From positions 29,019,966 through 29,083,965 of the forward strand of contig JACGWO010000001.1 of the NCBI GenBank assembly GCA_034509735.1: 64,000 nt of DNA. Reading direction: 5' to 3'. How positions within the stretch are numbered: position 1 is the first letter of the stretch; each line of letters begins with the position of its first letter. Shown one piece after another: positions 1-11,953 of this stretch. A program made the position numbers and the translations under genes. The notes under the pieces are model-generated. The model searched no databases. It was given only the letters and a program-made list of their open reading frames with translations, and was not told the origin of the DNA. This DNA is from Sesamum alatum. Its lineage: Eukaryota; Streptophyta; Magnoliopsida; Lamiales; Pedaliaceae.

Positions 1-760
1 AGTGATACCAAATATAATTTGAATTTGTTTTCAGCCTCCAGTGCATTTAATATTTACACTGTCAACCCTAATTTGCCTAGGACTTAAAGCTTTTAACAAC
101 TTATTTTTGTTACCTTTGTAGCATGTGATCCTATTTTTCGAAAAGGACACTTGCTACTAAACTCATATCTAGAACTAAGTGTTGGATCTAAAAGTGATCA
201 CAAGTGGGTGATCTTTAATCAAGATATCAACACCACCTATTCTAAGTATCCTAATTGTATCTGGTGTCATTACCTTAGTGAATTCCTTAAAAGTTCTAGG
301 AATCCCAGTATAGTCTTTCCTAAGGAACAAATTAGAATGATGTGTACTGAAAAGGGCATAAGCTATCCTATATGCTATAGAATATGGTCTATTTCCTCCT
401 TTCATAAAATCTTTTCTCTTAAAATCCTGATGAAGGGTTAAAACTCGACTAAAATCTTAGTCGGCTAAGTTGTATGCAATTCGAGGATGGATATCAAACA
501 TTAATTTTCCTGCATACAAATTTCCTGCCATCATTCAGAGACAACCATCTCTTAAGTTATTGATTCTTCTATCCATTATTGATAAAATGTATTTTTGAAT
601 TAATTCCTTCCTTAAAATTTGATTTTATTACTACTTTAATAGTTCCTATGTGGATCCATTTCGTAGTAATAGCTACTCCTTCTCTAAGCTTACTCAGTTC
701 TTAATGAACCTCTTCTTTAGGAATAAGTTGCATCTCCATCACATTATCGGTAAGTTCCAT
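1..760 (-). pseudogene. Caulimovirid movement-protein remnant, copy 1
   Basis: The best open piece is 175-405 on the minus strand (76 codons). It matches the 58114-58371 piece of copy 2 almost residue for residue at its start. Upstream minus-strand sequence to about 760 matches copy 2 to about 58720, a region resembling the conserved movement-protein core (cell-to-cell transport through plasmodesmata). No continuous frame spans the region. Similarity was judged by eye; a profile search with the caulimovirid movement-protein family would settle it. Confidence 0.6.
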
Positions 761-840
761 ATGAATAGAAAACCTATCGCTTTCGTTATAATTATTCTAA
801 TTCGATTGAAAATCCTTCCAGATCACTCTCTATTTCTTCC

Positions 841-2840
841 TCGTACATGCTCTCATCTGAAGGAAGATCCTCAAATTGGTAGATGGGTACCAAATTTGCA
901 TAGTATACCGCATCTAGGATGTCATCTGTGGCTTCAAACTTTTGTGATTCACTACATTTCTATAGGCAAGTTAGTGAGTCCTCATGCTCCGCATGTCTAG
1001 TAGTTACAATCTTTAAAACTTTCACTGGTTCTGGTGCGGGCTCATTTGAAAATTCTCCTTGTAAGGGTTCTTCCCATAGCTCTTGTGTCTGTTTGTCTAA
1101 ATCCTTGAGATGAAACCCTTGTGTGTCCTGTTTGTTGTCCAAATTTGTATGATCTGGCCGTTAATTTGGACCACCATAATCTCCTTTTGGAAAGAGGATT
1201 TCTGGAACTCCTGGAGTAGGAATCACTACCTTTATTCTTCCTTTGCCCGTTTGATTATCCTATAATGGTTGGAAAATCATTATTATCACAACAAAGAGGG
1301 GTTCTTTTGATCTTACTTCTTAGTCTCTTCATATTTTTTTGGGATAATTGCACACCCCTCCCCTGAGATTTGATGTAATTACACGTAGACCCCTTGTGGT
1401 TTGAGAAATTATATCTACTACCCCTGAGGTTTGCTTCTGTCTAATAAATGGGTCCTTCCGTTAGTCAAAATTCACCGAATTTGTGATATTAGCAAAAAAG
1501 ATTGAATTAAATGTGAGATTTGCCATCGATTGACTTATTACTGACTTATTGTAGGTCAAACGAATCTTTTTATGACCAAACTACCCTTATATATCGTCAC
1601 ACATTAATGCATGAAAGGAGGTATATTTTTACTTTTTAAAGGGTAATTTAGTCATAAAATATTTTTTTGGCCAGCATTAAGTCAATCGATGGTAAATATC
1701 AATTTTCATTCAAGTTTTTGTTAATATCAACAAATTCGGTGAATTTTAACTAATGAATGTACCTATTTGTTAGACAGAAGCAAACCTCAGGGGTACTAAA
1801 TGTAATTTTTCAAACCATAGGGGGTCTACGTGTAATTATACCAAACCTCGGGGGAGGGGAGTGTAATTATCCCTATTTTTCCTGGACGGATGCTTGGTAA
1901 CACCCGTCCTTCATTTGTGTTTGATGAAAGACATTCTTCTTAACACTGAATCTAGTTGTCCTTCAGGTACTTTTTATGATTAGATCAACATTTTCCTCCA
2001 TGGACTGCAGATCTTTGCAAAGAATATAAAGACAACTATTTTGATTGCTACTCCACTTTGAAAGAAGTACTTGGATAACCAATAGATATATTCATCTACT
2101 ACACAAATATTCCTTAATTCGAGACCAAGGAAAGCCTGTGAGTATTCTCGAGCTTTCTTACTTCTACTTATCTCGAAGTATCCATCTTCAATGAAATATA
2201 ATTTAAACACCCTTCTGTATATTTCTATGGTTGAATTTTTTGACTCTCCGGCCAGAATACTTGCTTTGGTGCCTTCTGGGTATTATCTCAACTGAATTTC
2301 AGAAAACCCTCCTAGCTTAACTCCAATAGTCATATTGAGTTTTCCTTATCGAGTTCCAGTGGTTGTTGCTATCATCATGGCTGCGCGCATTCATCTATCA
2401 ACTTCTCAATGTTTTGAAATTCGATGATATCTAGGTTAAGTATAGGGCGATATGGATGCAAGGGCTGGAGCATGGTCATTGCCCATGGTGTATTTTCAGG
2501 CACTCTTCGTGGATTCCGTCTTGGATTTTCTCTTAATCTAGTCCCCACAAATGATGAGCTAGCGTTGGTGTGGAAATCTACAGTTTCTCTCATTAGATGA
2601 CCCCGTGGAGGATCATTTGAACCTGTACTTCATCCGGTAGTGATGGTACTGGAGTTATTTTGTTGGTCTAGACATTGCTCAATCCACAAGTCCAAGTTGG
2701 GAAAAAAATTGTGCTAACTATAGATCTGATAGATCTACTCTTTATATCTCCATTATTGTATTGATTTGATGACTTCAAGGATTAGATATTCCTTCTTCTT
2801 TGGCTTTGGACTATCCATCATCTTTTCCTTCTAATGTATA
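841..2840 (-). pseudogene. Caulimovirid coat-protein region remnant, copy 1
   Basis: Minus-strand sequence corresponds to copy 2 at about 59000-60410. The open piece 2375-2593 matches the start of the 59715-60176 piece of copy 2. At about 970-1012 lies the counterpart of the copy 2 CCHC zinc knuckle, but here it is destroyed by in-frame stops. The MITE at 1341-1873 splits the region, and the sequence ends where the Copia LTR-like repeat begins at 2841. Confidence 0.6.
1341..1873. mobile_element. Foldback MITE, Mutator-like, inside viral copy 1
   Basis: The two ends are long inverted repeats of about 150 bp. They start GGGATAATTGCACACCCCTC and the mirror end finishes with the complement of GGGATAATTACACTCCCCTC. 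Viral sequence resumes directly on both sides when compared with the uninterrupted site near 59495-59515 of copy 2. Flanking words TATTTTTTT (1332-1340) and TATTTTTCC (1874-1882) fit a 9-bp target duplication with two changes. It has no coding capacity. Confidence 0.8.
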
Positions 2841-4797
2841 TGAAAGGACAAGCGGATCCGCCCAGGAGCATGAGCGAAAGTGAGAGATGCGGAATGTAAT
2901 GATATATAAAACACATATCATAATAAAATGTCTCAAGGGGTGTTCCCTTGGGTGCTCAACCGGGCGTTCAATGTAGAATATGATAACGTAAAGTAAGTAT
3001 ATCATATAGGGCACATAAACGATCATAAAAAGAACTACAAATATAAATAAACGAGGTTTACCTTTGTAGTTGTTCCCTCTCGAATGGATGCCAAACGTTC
3101 ACCAAGATTCAAACGTATGAATCCTCTAACGTAATCCACACCACATCAGGAGAAGTCACGTTTTTCTTGCTAGAGAAAGAGCGGGCCTAAGAAGATGAGA
3201 TCAAGATAAAAGGATTGCACAATCGAATTAGTATATCCTTCTTAATCTAGCTTTGTTCTTCAATTGATCCTAGATCAATGAAGCAACACAGTGAGAGGAA
3301 TAGAGAGCAATAGAGGGGCAGAGAGTGAGAGAGAGAGATATGAGCATTCTCTTCTTTTTCCTAGAAAAAGATGAATAATAATTAATTCACTTGTTGATGA
3401 TTGTGTATACTCAAATATATACATCATTAATGTGATTATTGGAATGTGTCTAGATTCATCCAAGGATGTCAAGATACATTCCAATCAATCCCCATTAATC
3501 TTCAATCAAGCCTATCACTTTACAAAGTATGATTAAACATACCAAGTAAAGGAGGCTTGATTGGGGTTTATTTGTTCCTTTCCAAAAGGAACAAGACAAC
3601 CTCTTCAACAAGGCCAACATGGCATATTTTTGTGCTTCTAAAAGAAGCTAAAATCGGCCATCCTCAGTACGAGAAGTCCACCTTCTCCTCATTCTAAAAG
3701 TGGAATTAATATCTCTCTTTGGCCAAGATTTAATCAATAGTGTTTTATTGCAATCCAATTACAGAGTGCCCAAGAATTAAATCTAATTTAATTCAAGGTC
3801 TAATTAAATAATTCCCATGGATGGATTAAAAGATCCAAGTCCTTAATATCTAATTAATCGATAAATCTCATTTATCAATTAATCGAGGGCCCGATACAAC
3901 ATCCACTCGTCCATCCAATGAACTATCCCATAAATAATCTAATTATTTATCATCTTCTGAAATTGACTCCAAGTCAATTCCTTCACATCCTCGGTGATTT
4001 GTGTGTGACCCTTTAGGTTTACCATCAGCTAGACTTAGGCTCGTGTCCAACAGAAGCCCGTTACCATATGTGGTTGTCTAGCAACAGTTCATGGCACTAG
4101 AAAAACTAGGTGAATGCCGGTGTGAATATTTAGGCATCAATTTCGTACGGGTATGGTCCTTCCGTCTACCGTCTCCCGGCTTTAGTCTAAGGTATGAAAT
4201 TGGGCGTCGGTTTCCATCCTTGACTAGACAGCTATGCTTAATACTCGAAACTATGCATACCTCATTGCATCAACACAGGAAATCATTCCCTGCTCGATCA
4301 ACCACTGGGGCCACAGTTTCAAGCAGTATGAACGTGTCTCCGAATGCATAAAAGATACCTCTGACATATACTAATAGGGGACGGATCCTCTTCTTGAAAC
4401 ACCCCATCATCACTATACATTCTGACTGCACTGGACAAGTCTTATAATGAACATGTCTGTGACATGATCACCTCTCGCTAGATTCAAGATACAACCATCG
4501 TGTGCACGTGACTATTGTGGTTCCTCATGTTCGAGGACTACTCCCGTACTATCGGAATCGGGGAATTCCAATCATACTGATCAAGGTTCCAAGGAATCCA
4601 TATGATGATCCCCACGAGTTAGCTCAATCGGCTCGACCACAGTCGACCAACCCACTAAGATTGAATAGGTGTCCTACGCTTATTGCCGATGAAACACGAC
4701 ACTCATCCAATGAGCATGACTCTTAGTGCAAGTCTCAATAGGACTCTTGATGGCCAGTCTTGAGGTTTTGACTTTGAACATTTCAGACCCAACTGAC
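2841..4797 (-). repeat. Copia LTR-like repeat, copy A
   Basis: The stretch begins TGAAAGGACAA. It shares long similarity with 5439-6913 (copy B) and patchy similarity with about 36183-38019 (copy C). Shared landmarks include GTGATTTGTGTGTGACC near 3990, 6541 and 37172, and CAATAGGACTCT near 4736 and 37723. The minus strand is the likely element strand, because the pol remnant next to it and copy C's TGTTAGAATATAGG end both point that way. The right edge runs directly into integrase coding sequence at about 4798, so this LTR lacks its 5' part. Short ORFs inside it are chance. Confidence 0.55.
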
Positions 4798-5438
4798 TTT
4801 GCTTCTTCATACGTGTTTGGATCATTATCCAATTGATTGGTCAAGCCCAAAAGTCCATACCTATCAGGTGGTTGGGATACTTTAGCCGACCTACGAAGGA
4901 CTGGAACATCATTAGTGGAAACTAGGGGCTCAGATAACCTTGTTGCTGTCTCATGAAGCACCTCACTTGATTCCTCAAGGAGTATCTCATGCGTCAGCTA
5001 TTTGATGAAAAATCCTTTTCCAAGAACACTACGTTTCCCGAGACAAAAATTTTTTGCTCGGAAGGATCATAGAAATAATACCCCAAAATTTCTTTTGGAC
5101 ATCCGACTAACCTGCATAAGCTAGACTTTGAGTCCAACTTATCTCTCACTAACCTCTTGACATATGCGGGGCTTCCCTATACTCTCAAGTACTTGTAAGA
5201 GGCACGCTTGCCACTCCATATCTTATATGGCATTTGGGATATCTTCTTAGATGGCGTCATGTTCAAAACCTTGGCTGCTGTCTCAAGAGTGTATCACCAG
5301 AAGACAAAAGGAGTTTGATAAAACTCATCATGGACCGGACCATGTGCAACAAGGCACACTATTCAACTGCAGTGTTCTAGAAGGAGTCTACTGAGAGAGA
5401 ATTCCATTCTCTTTTAGGTAATAAATGAACTCACCACT
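4798..5438 (-). pseudogene. Copia integrase C-terminal remnant
   Basis: Minus-strand translation from about 5437 gives, with stops, the typical Copia integrase run: a YLKENGI-like piece, the TPSRTLQLN segment, then LETAAKVLNM, an LVGCPKE-YYFYDPSEQK-like stretch, and finally the RRSAKVSQPPDRYG linker and NDPNTYEEA that precede the Copia RT. The catalytic N-terminal half of integrase, RT, RNase H, gag and protease are all missing. Both borders are abrupt joins to LTR-like sequence. It is a deletion relic, not a gene. Confidence 0.8.
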
Positions 5439-6913
5439 TGAAAGGACAAAGGGATCCACCCCGGACGGCGACCGGAAGCTAGAGATGCATAATGTAACGA
5501 TATATAAAATGCATATCATAATAAAACGTCCCAAGGGTGTTCCCTTGGGTGCTTAACCGGGCGTTCGATTTAGAATATGATAATGTAAAGCAAGTATATC
5601 ATATAGGGCACATAGATGATCATAAAGAGAACTACAAATATAAATAAACGGGTTTTATCTTTGTATGAATCCTCTAACATAGTCCACACCAAAATAAAAG
5701 AAGTCAGGTTTTTCTTGTTAGAGAAAAGACGGACCTAAGAAGATGAGATCAAGAAAAGAATTGCACTATCGAATTAGTGTATCCTTATTAATCTAGCTTT
5801 GTTCTTCAATTGATCCTAAATCAATGAAGCAACAAAGTGAGAGGGATAGAGAGAAAGGGATGGGCCGAGAGTGAGAAAGAGAGATACGAGAGTTCGCTTC
5901 TTTTTTCTAGAAAAAATATGAAAATAATTAATTCACTTGTTGACGATTGTATATACTCAAATATATACATCATTAATATGATTATTGGAATGTGTCTAGA
6001 TTCATCAAAGGATGTCTAGATACATTCCAATCAACCCCATTAATCTTCAATCAAGCCTACCACTTGACAAGGTATGATTAAATCATACCAAGGAGGGTTA
6101 TTAGGGTTGATTTGTTCCCTTCAAAAATGAAAAAGTCAACCTCTTCAACAAGGCCAATATGGCAGATTTTTATGCTTCTAAAAGAAGCTAAAATCAGCCA
6201 TCCTCATTCAGGAGAAGTCCAACTTCTCGTAATTCCAAAAGTGGAATTAATATCTCTCTTGGCCAAGATTTAATGGACCAGGTTTTATTGCAATCCAATT
6301 ACAGAAAGCCCAAGAATTAAATCGAATTTAATTCAACGTCCAATTAATAATGCCCATGGATCTTTTAATCTAATTAAAAGATCCAAGCCCTTAAACTCTA
6401 CTTAATCGATAAATCCTATTTATCGATAAATCGAGGGCGCGATACAACATCGGCCCGTCCATCCAATGGACTATCCCATAAATAATCTAATTATTTATCA
6501 TCTTCCAAAATGACTCCAAGTCAATTGTTTCACCTTCTTGGTGATTTGTGTGTGACCCTTTAGGTTCACCCTCTGCTAGACTTGGAATCGTATCCAACAG
6601 AAGCCCGTGACCATCGGTGGCCGTAGCAACGGTCCATAACACTAGAGACTAGGTGAATATTGGTGTGAACATTTAGGGACCGATTTCGTATGGGTACAGG
6701 TCCTTCCATCTACCGTCTCCCGGTCTTAGTATAGAGTGTGGAATTAGGCGTCGGTTCCCATCCTTGACTAGGCGGATATGCTTAATACTCAGCACTATGC
6801 ATGCCTCATTGCATCGACGCAAGGAACCATTCCCTGCTCGATCAACCACTATGGCCCCAGCTTCAAGCAGCATGAACATGTCTCCGAGTGCATAGGAGAT
6901 ACACATACTGACT
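5439..6913 (-). repeat. Copia LTR-like repeat, copy B
   Basis: It begins TGAAAGGACAAAGGGATCC like copy A and follows copy A closely to about 6905. It is then cut by the edge of the Gypsy element at 6914 (TGTCACACCC). Together A and B flank a Copia integrase scrap in the layout of an internally deleted element. However, the left join falls inside integrase coding sequence rather than at a primer-binding site, so a rearrangement is likely. Confidence 0.55.
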
Positions 6914-7566
6914 GTCACACCCTGAATGATAATACAATTTTATGTTGTTTAACGGTTAGACATTCATAACATTACTTTCATAGATAATATGAACCAGTTC
7001 ATAGTTGGTTATATAACATACTCTATCAACATCATTACCGGAAGTATTTACTCATGTACAACATTTATACATGTCTCTTTCAAATATGGAACTGCAGACT
7101 ATTATAATCTATTCACAAGTCATTTTCACTTTTAGTATATTGTTAACTATCTCAAAATTTATAACTCCTATCCTATTGACTTGTGAGGAGAACACTGCAT
7201 ACTAGCCCGACCTGACTTTGCAAGCACAATGTAGACCTATTCCTCGAGAGTGGACATGATCAAAATCTACACCTGAAAAATATTTGTAGAGGAGTGAGCT
7301 TGCGACTCAATAAGTAAATAACCGATTTTGCTTATATATGCATGACGAGTCTAGTTCAACAAGACAAAAATAAGAAAGTAATACCACATGTCATCAATTT
7401 ATATTCCAACACATCTCATTTTATTAACAATGTAATCATCTCACAACAAGAAAATAGTCAACTTCTTCCTTTCCTAGTATGCTCACAAGATGGTGATATA
7501 GTGTCTTTCTCCACCCAACTCATCTCACTATTCATCATAGTAAATTTAAGTGAATTTCCCCTTTGT

Positions 7567-7795
7567 AAGCCACGAAGAGCCGCCGGTTCCATTTTATCCA
7601 CAAAGAGTCATCGGGCCATTTTTTTTTTTCACGAAGAGCCACCGAGACCAATTTATCCACGAAGAGCACCAAGGTTTTATCCACGAAGAGCCATAAAGGC
7701 CAATTTATCCACGAAGAGCCATCAAGGCCAATTTATCCACGAAGAGTCATCGGGGCCGTTAATTTTTTTCCACGAAGAGCCACTGAGACAAATCA
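7567..7795. repeat. Tandem array with CCACGAAGAGCC core
   Basis: About eight copies of a CCACGAAGAGCCAYCRAGRCC-like word, spaced roughly 25-45 bp with AATTTATC linkers, lie in the probable LTR of the Gypsy remnant. The open frame through the array (7342-7833) is a by-product of the repeat and shows no domain. Confidence 0.85.
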
Positions 7796-8046
7796 AAGGG
7801 GTTTCACATACTAATTTGATCCAGTTTCCTTAACTCCCTTATTTCCACATATCACCGTTCTTCTAAGCAACTAGTCAAGTAAGATCACATATCAACACAT
7901 ATCTTCCATCACAAGTATATAGCCACAATGTCATATAACTCATGGTACATGCATAATACACTTTCTCATCTTGCTTCCACAACTCATGAATCATATACTT
8001 CATACAACAAAGTAATATGAATACAACAACGCACATTAGATCGTGC

Positions 8047-8240
8047 TAATCATTCACTTACATAAGAGTAATATCAAGAGAAAAAGGGACATATATAGAC
8101 ATCACTAATTATTTACTTCCATAAGAGTAATATCAAGAGGTTAATGGACATATATAGGCGCCGCTAATTATTTACTTACATAAGAGTAATATCAAGAGGG
8201 AAATGGACATATATAGGCGTCGCTAATTATTTACTTACAA
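8047..8240. repeat. Tandem repeat, period about 60 bp
   Basis: Three near-identical units of the form CTAATTATTTACTTACATAAGAGTAATATCAAGAGG...GGACATATATAGGCG follow one another, with a partial fourth. They lie within the Gypsy remnant's left part and appear noncoding. Confidence 0.85.
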
Positions 8241-8861
8241 AATATACTGATCGCCGATGGTCTTAGTTCGTGGTCTGTATTGTTCCCAATGGATCTAGCT
8301 CCTAACAATATTCCAATATATTTATTTAATATAAACAGGTTCGGCAATGAAAATTAAAAGATGAATACTTATGTACCATATTAGTCAATCTCTTCTAAAC
8401 AGGTTTGAAAGCACCTCTGTCCTAACTTACAAGTTTTCTACAGACCAAAGTATAGCTAATACCAAAATCATTTTTACTACAATTATTCTCCTTTGTCTCT
8501 AGTTTCATCTCCAATAAGAATCAGGCAAATTGGGTTTCTATATAATATGTTATTTAGGATTTAGTACAACCTTGTTTTCATTGATACAGATTCAATTTTA
8601 CTGCTTCAAAATTCTATAAAAATTCACACAGCCGTTCAAAAGTCATTATACTCTCATAATATGATATCATATTTGTCTAGTTTCATTAAAAATAAGAATA
8701 ACACAATGTACGTATGTCAAGTTATCTAAAATTTCTATCTCCGGTTCACACAAAATATGAATAGGATCAGAATGGTATCGTTGTAGCGTAGAAATAGCCA
8801 CATTGTATAATCTTATAATTTCTAAAACTCATAACTCAACTAATTTATCCATAGAATCACC

Positions 8862-9071
8862 TTATTGTATAGGCAAGAAATGAGTTGATTTAGTCGGTCT
8901 TTCCACACTTAACCGTATAGCTTCATATTCTCTGGATGTACGGGGCAACCTAACAACAAAATCTATAATGATCTCATCCCATTTTCGTTCAGCTATACAT
9001 AAAGGTTGAAGCTTACCTCTTAGTGCTTGAAATTCTACCCTCACTTGTCGATGAGTTACGCATTTAAACAC
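8862..9071 (-). pseudogene. Gypsy integrase fragment
   Basis: The 69-codon minus-strand piece reads like the centre of a Gypsy integrase. A C-x-x-x-R-Q-V-R-V-E motif and LQPLCIAERKWDEI are followed by DFVVRLPRTSREY and PTKSTHFLP. The family word is normally W-x-x-I-x-x-DFV-x-x-LP and D-R-x-TKSAHF. The aspartate of the first catalytic position is recognisable; the rest of the domain lies in broken frames. It is a remnant only. Confidence 0.8.
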
Positions 9072-11179
9072 ATGCTACATCATTTCTCATCTCCTACCAC
9101 CAATAGTAGGATCCTAAATTCTAATGCATTTTTACAATACCATGATGCATCCCATATGGTGTGTTATAGCTTTCCCTGCATAACCACTTCAGGTACAAAC
9201 ACCCGCCTCTCATTCACTATCATTCCATCAGTCTTTATTGAAAAATTGGGCATCTTATCCTGGTTTATTTCTAACATCCTTAATAAGAAAAGTCCGGACA
9301 AGACCGTAATATCAACCAATAAAGCATTTCAACCAACTATCAAGCATCGAGATATTCTTCCCAACATATAAAAGCAACAAGTACGACATATTATCCAAGT
9401 ATACTAATCTAGTCCCAATGTATGATAATAATCTTATATGCAACCAAACCCACTTCTCATTTCCTCTGTCATATCCCAAAACTTATCGATGAACTAGGAC
9501 TCTATTAGTTAGCTCTAATATCAACATTTGTTTCCCTTAAATCTCATCAATATAATTTTGCCAAAATTATCATCCATAAACCCAGATATCTCTCGTCTAT
9601 TTTGGCATTACATAATTTATTCAGCACCAACAATGCCATCCATGTATCTAATATATACTGCATAAGTTCAAGTCATCTCTTAAGGTATCCTAGTAATATT
9701 TCTTACATAATATTCAATTTGTAACCAGTTAATCCCACGACAGCAATTACATCTTGAAGTAATTATCATAATCAGTAAATCCCACAACTCCAATTACAAC
9801 TTGAAATCACTATTGATAGTTACTAATATCTTAACTTTGTCAAACAATCAATACAACATGTTTTACATCCCTTGTCACATCTCAAATATAGTATGTCTCC
9901 AAGGACTCCTTATCAAGTTGAGAACCAATATCCGATCCAAACTTTTAATATTGTCACAACCTAAAGAATACTACCAAAGCAAGATCAGTGATCTGATTTC
10001 TTGGCTTAGTACTCCGATTCTAGTATTCGTGTATGGTCACCCAACAATTCATCATGTTCCAACATTGAATAAATCCCAAACATAAACTTTTGAACCTATA
10101 CTCTCACTCAGTAGTTAACTTACACCTTAGGTCCAAGATCTTATCCTAATACAACCAAGATAGTATATGACTTAAATTGCCAAGTTGCTAGCAAATCCGC
10201 TACATAATCAACCTCTAACTTCACATTCATTGGTATCATTTTTTTTATAACAATCTCATTTTAAGACCTCTCAAATTAGCTATGGTGATTGATCCCTTCC
10301 TACTCAAGGCATCCGCTACTACATTCATCTTTCAATGATGATAACCGATAGTATAACCACAATTCTTTAACAATTATTCATATGTTTTGTCTCAAGTTCA
10401 ACTTGTTTCTGTGTCATAACATACCTCAAATTCTTATAGCCAATCATGCCTCCAAATCTCAAATGCACATGTCATTGTTGCTAACTCCATATCATGCACG
10501 GCATAATTTAACTCTTAGGTCCTTAACGGCAAGATGCATAGGTTATTACCTTTTTGTTTTTCATTAACATACACCTTAAACCTTATTTTGAAGCATCTAT
10601 ATACACCACGTATCCACCACTACCAGATGTTAAAACTAAAATTGAAGTTGATGATAATATTTTTCTTAACTCATCAAAGCTTTCTTGACATGGCTCAATC
10701 CAGTGAAAAACTATTTGCCTTCCTTAATAACTTTGTCCAAGGACTAGCAATTATACAGAATCCCTCGATAAATCTCCTATTATACCCAACTACTCTAAGA
10801 AATTCTAAACTTCAGTTACATTCTTTAATATGCCTCATTCCTTTATAGCCTTTATCTACAGGATCAAACATAACACTATCTCCAAATATCATATGTCCTA
10901 GGAAAATTAACTAAATCACCTAAATATCACTTCTTAGCTTAGCGTACAACTCTTTCTCTCCAAGACCTGCAACACTATTTTTAGATGTTCTTCATGCTCC
11001 TCTCTACTCCTCGAATACAATGAGACACCATCAATAAAGACTATTACAAAATGACTTAAGTATTGTTCAAATATTCAATTCGTCAATGCCATGAATGTGG
11101 CCTATCCTCAATCGCCAATAATCAGACCTCATATTGATATTTGAAAAAGATTATAGCTCCTTTCTAATAGTGTAGTAAA

Positions 11180-11535
11180 TTATCAATTCTTGGTAAAAGA
11201 TATTTATTCTTGATTGTAATTCGGTTCAATGGCCTATAATCAACACATAGTCGCATACTGCCATCTTTCTTCTTTACAAATAACACCGGTGCTCCCCAAG
11301 GTGAGATACTTGGTCATATAAACCCATTATCTAACAATTCTTCTAATTATTTCTTTAGTTCTTTCAGTTCTAATGGAGCTATTCTATATGGTGCAATTGA
11401 AATAGGTGCTACCCCAGGAATAGTTTCTATTTCAAAATCTACTTCTCCATGAGTTGGTAATCCAGGTAATTCTTTAGGAAAAATATCAGGGAATTCTCTC
11501 AGTGCCTTAACATCTAATACCCCCACACTCACCAT
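11180..11535 (-). pseudogene. Gypsy reverse transcriptase N-terminal fragment
   Basis: The minus-strand frame 11535-11347 has REFPDIFPKELPGLP, then PISIAPYRIAPLELKELK, the classic segment before Gypsy RT. Further along (about 11290-11205) the [16 protein letters not shown] and CVDYRPLNR words follow in another frame. These are the first RT motifs. The rest of RT is too decayed to read reliably. Confidence 0.85.
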
Positions 11536-11741
11536 CGTAATATCATGTATGCCAGCTAAATATAACTTACTCCTTCTTTAACTAAATCAAAGGCAGTCAC
11601 AACAGATATTAAACAACTGCGGTATGACTTTCTGTCCCCTACCATCACCGTCTTCATATTGACTTCTACAACAACTTTCTTTGTTTGATGGTCAACACAA
11701 TAACATGACAACGAGATAAGAAATGCATTCACAGAATAATG

Positions 11742-11953
11742 TTACTCTCTAAAATCTATCACGACAAAATTCGCATGTAGTGTAACACTATTCACTACTA
11801 TTGGACAAAATCTTACTACAATATTAACAAGTGTAGCCCCAATAGACATGGATACACATATATAATGCAATAATTCTATATCCTCAAGTGCAGACTCTAA
11901 AGACTCATTTGGGTCAGTAGCATGTTCACCTGACTCTTCGAAAAAATGCTTTT
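11742..11953 (-). pseudogene. Gypsy aspartic protease region fragment
   Basis: The minus-strand reading ends in NSVTLHANFVVIDFRE, matching the V-x-L-x-x-D-L-x-V-L-D-x-R-E-F stretch that precedes GMDWL in Gypsy protease regions. Its upstream half merges into the neighbouring MITE, so the open frame to 11972 is a chimera. No active-site DTGA is visible in this piece. Confidence 0.6.

Larger units (their letters stand above)
1..2840 (-). mobile_element. Endogenous caulimovirid (plant pararetrovirus) remnant, copy 1
   Basis: This stretch aligns by eye, in the same orientation, with the larger viral copy at about 57977-60410. Reading on the minus strand it holds the coat-protein region first and then the movement-protein region. 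It runs off the left edge, so protease and reverse transcriptase would lie outside the window. A 533-bp MITE interrupts it at 1341-1873, and a Copia LTR-like repeat cuts it at 2841. Many stops and frameshifts are present, so it is a dead relic. Assignment to the family Caulimoviridae is inferred from the better preserved second copy. Confidence 0.75.
6914..11953 (-). mobile_element. Decayed Gypsy retrotransposon (Tekay/Del-like)
   Basis: The left edge reads TGTCACACCCTGAATG, whose complement resembles the 3' end of chromovirus LTRs (GGGTGTGACA). Moving right, minus-strand pieces of integrase (8862-9071), RNase H (about 10260-10560), RT (about 11180-11535) and protease (about 11742-11950) appear in the order expected for a minus-strand Gypsy element. 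Gag and the 5' LTR are not seen. A MITE begins where protease breaks off. Stops are frequent throughout. Confidence 0.7.

Noticed and set aside
7342..7833. 163-codon + strand frame
   Set aside because: Its second half is the CCACGAAGAGCC tandem array and the rest has no recognisable features; it lies in a Gypsy LTR-like region.
7567..8240. The tandem arrays as a CRISPR-like structure
   Set aside because: Repeats are imperfect, spacers are not unique, and the host is a plant.
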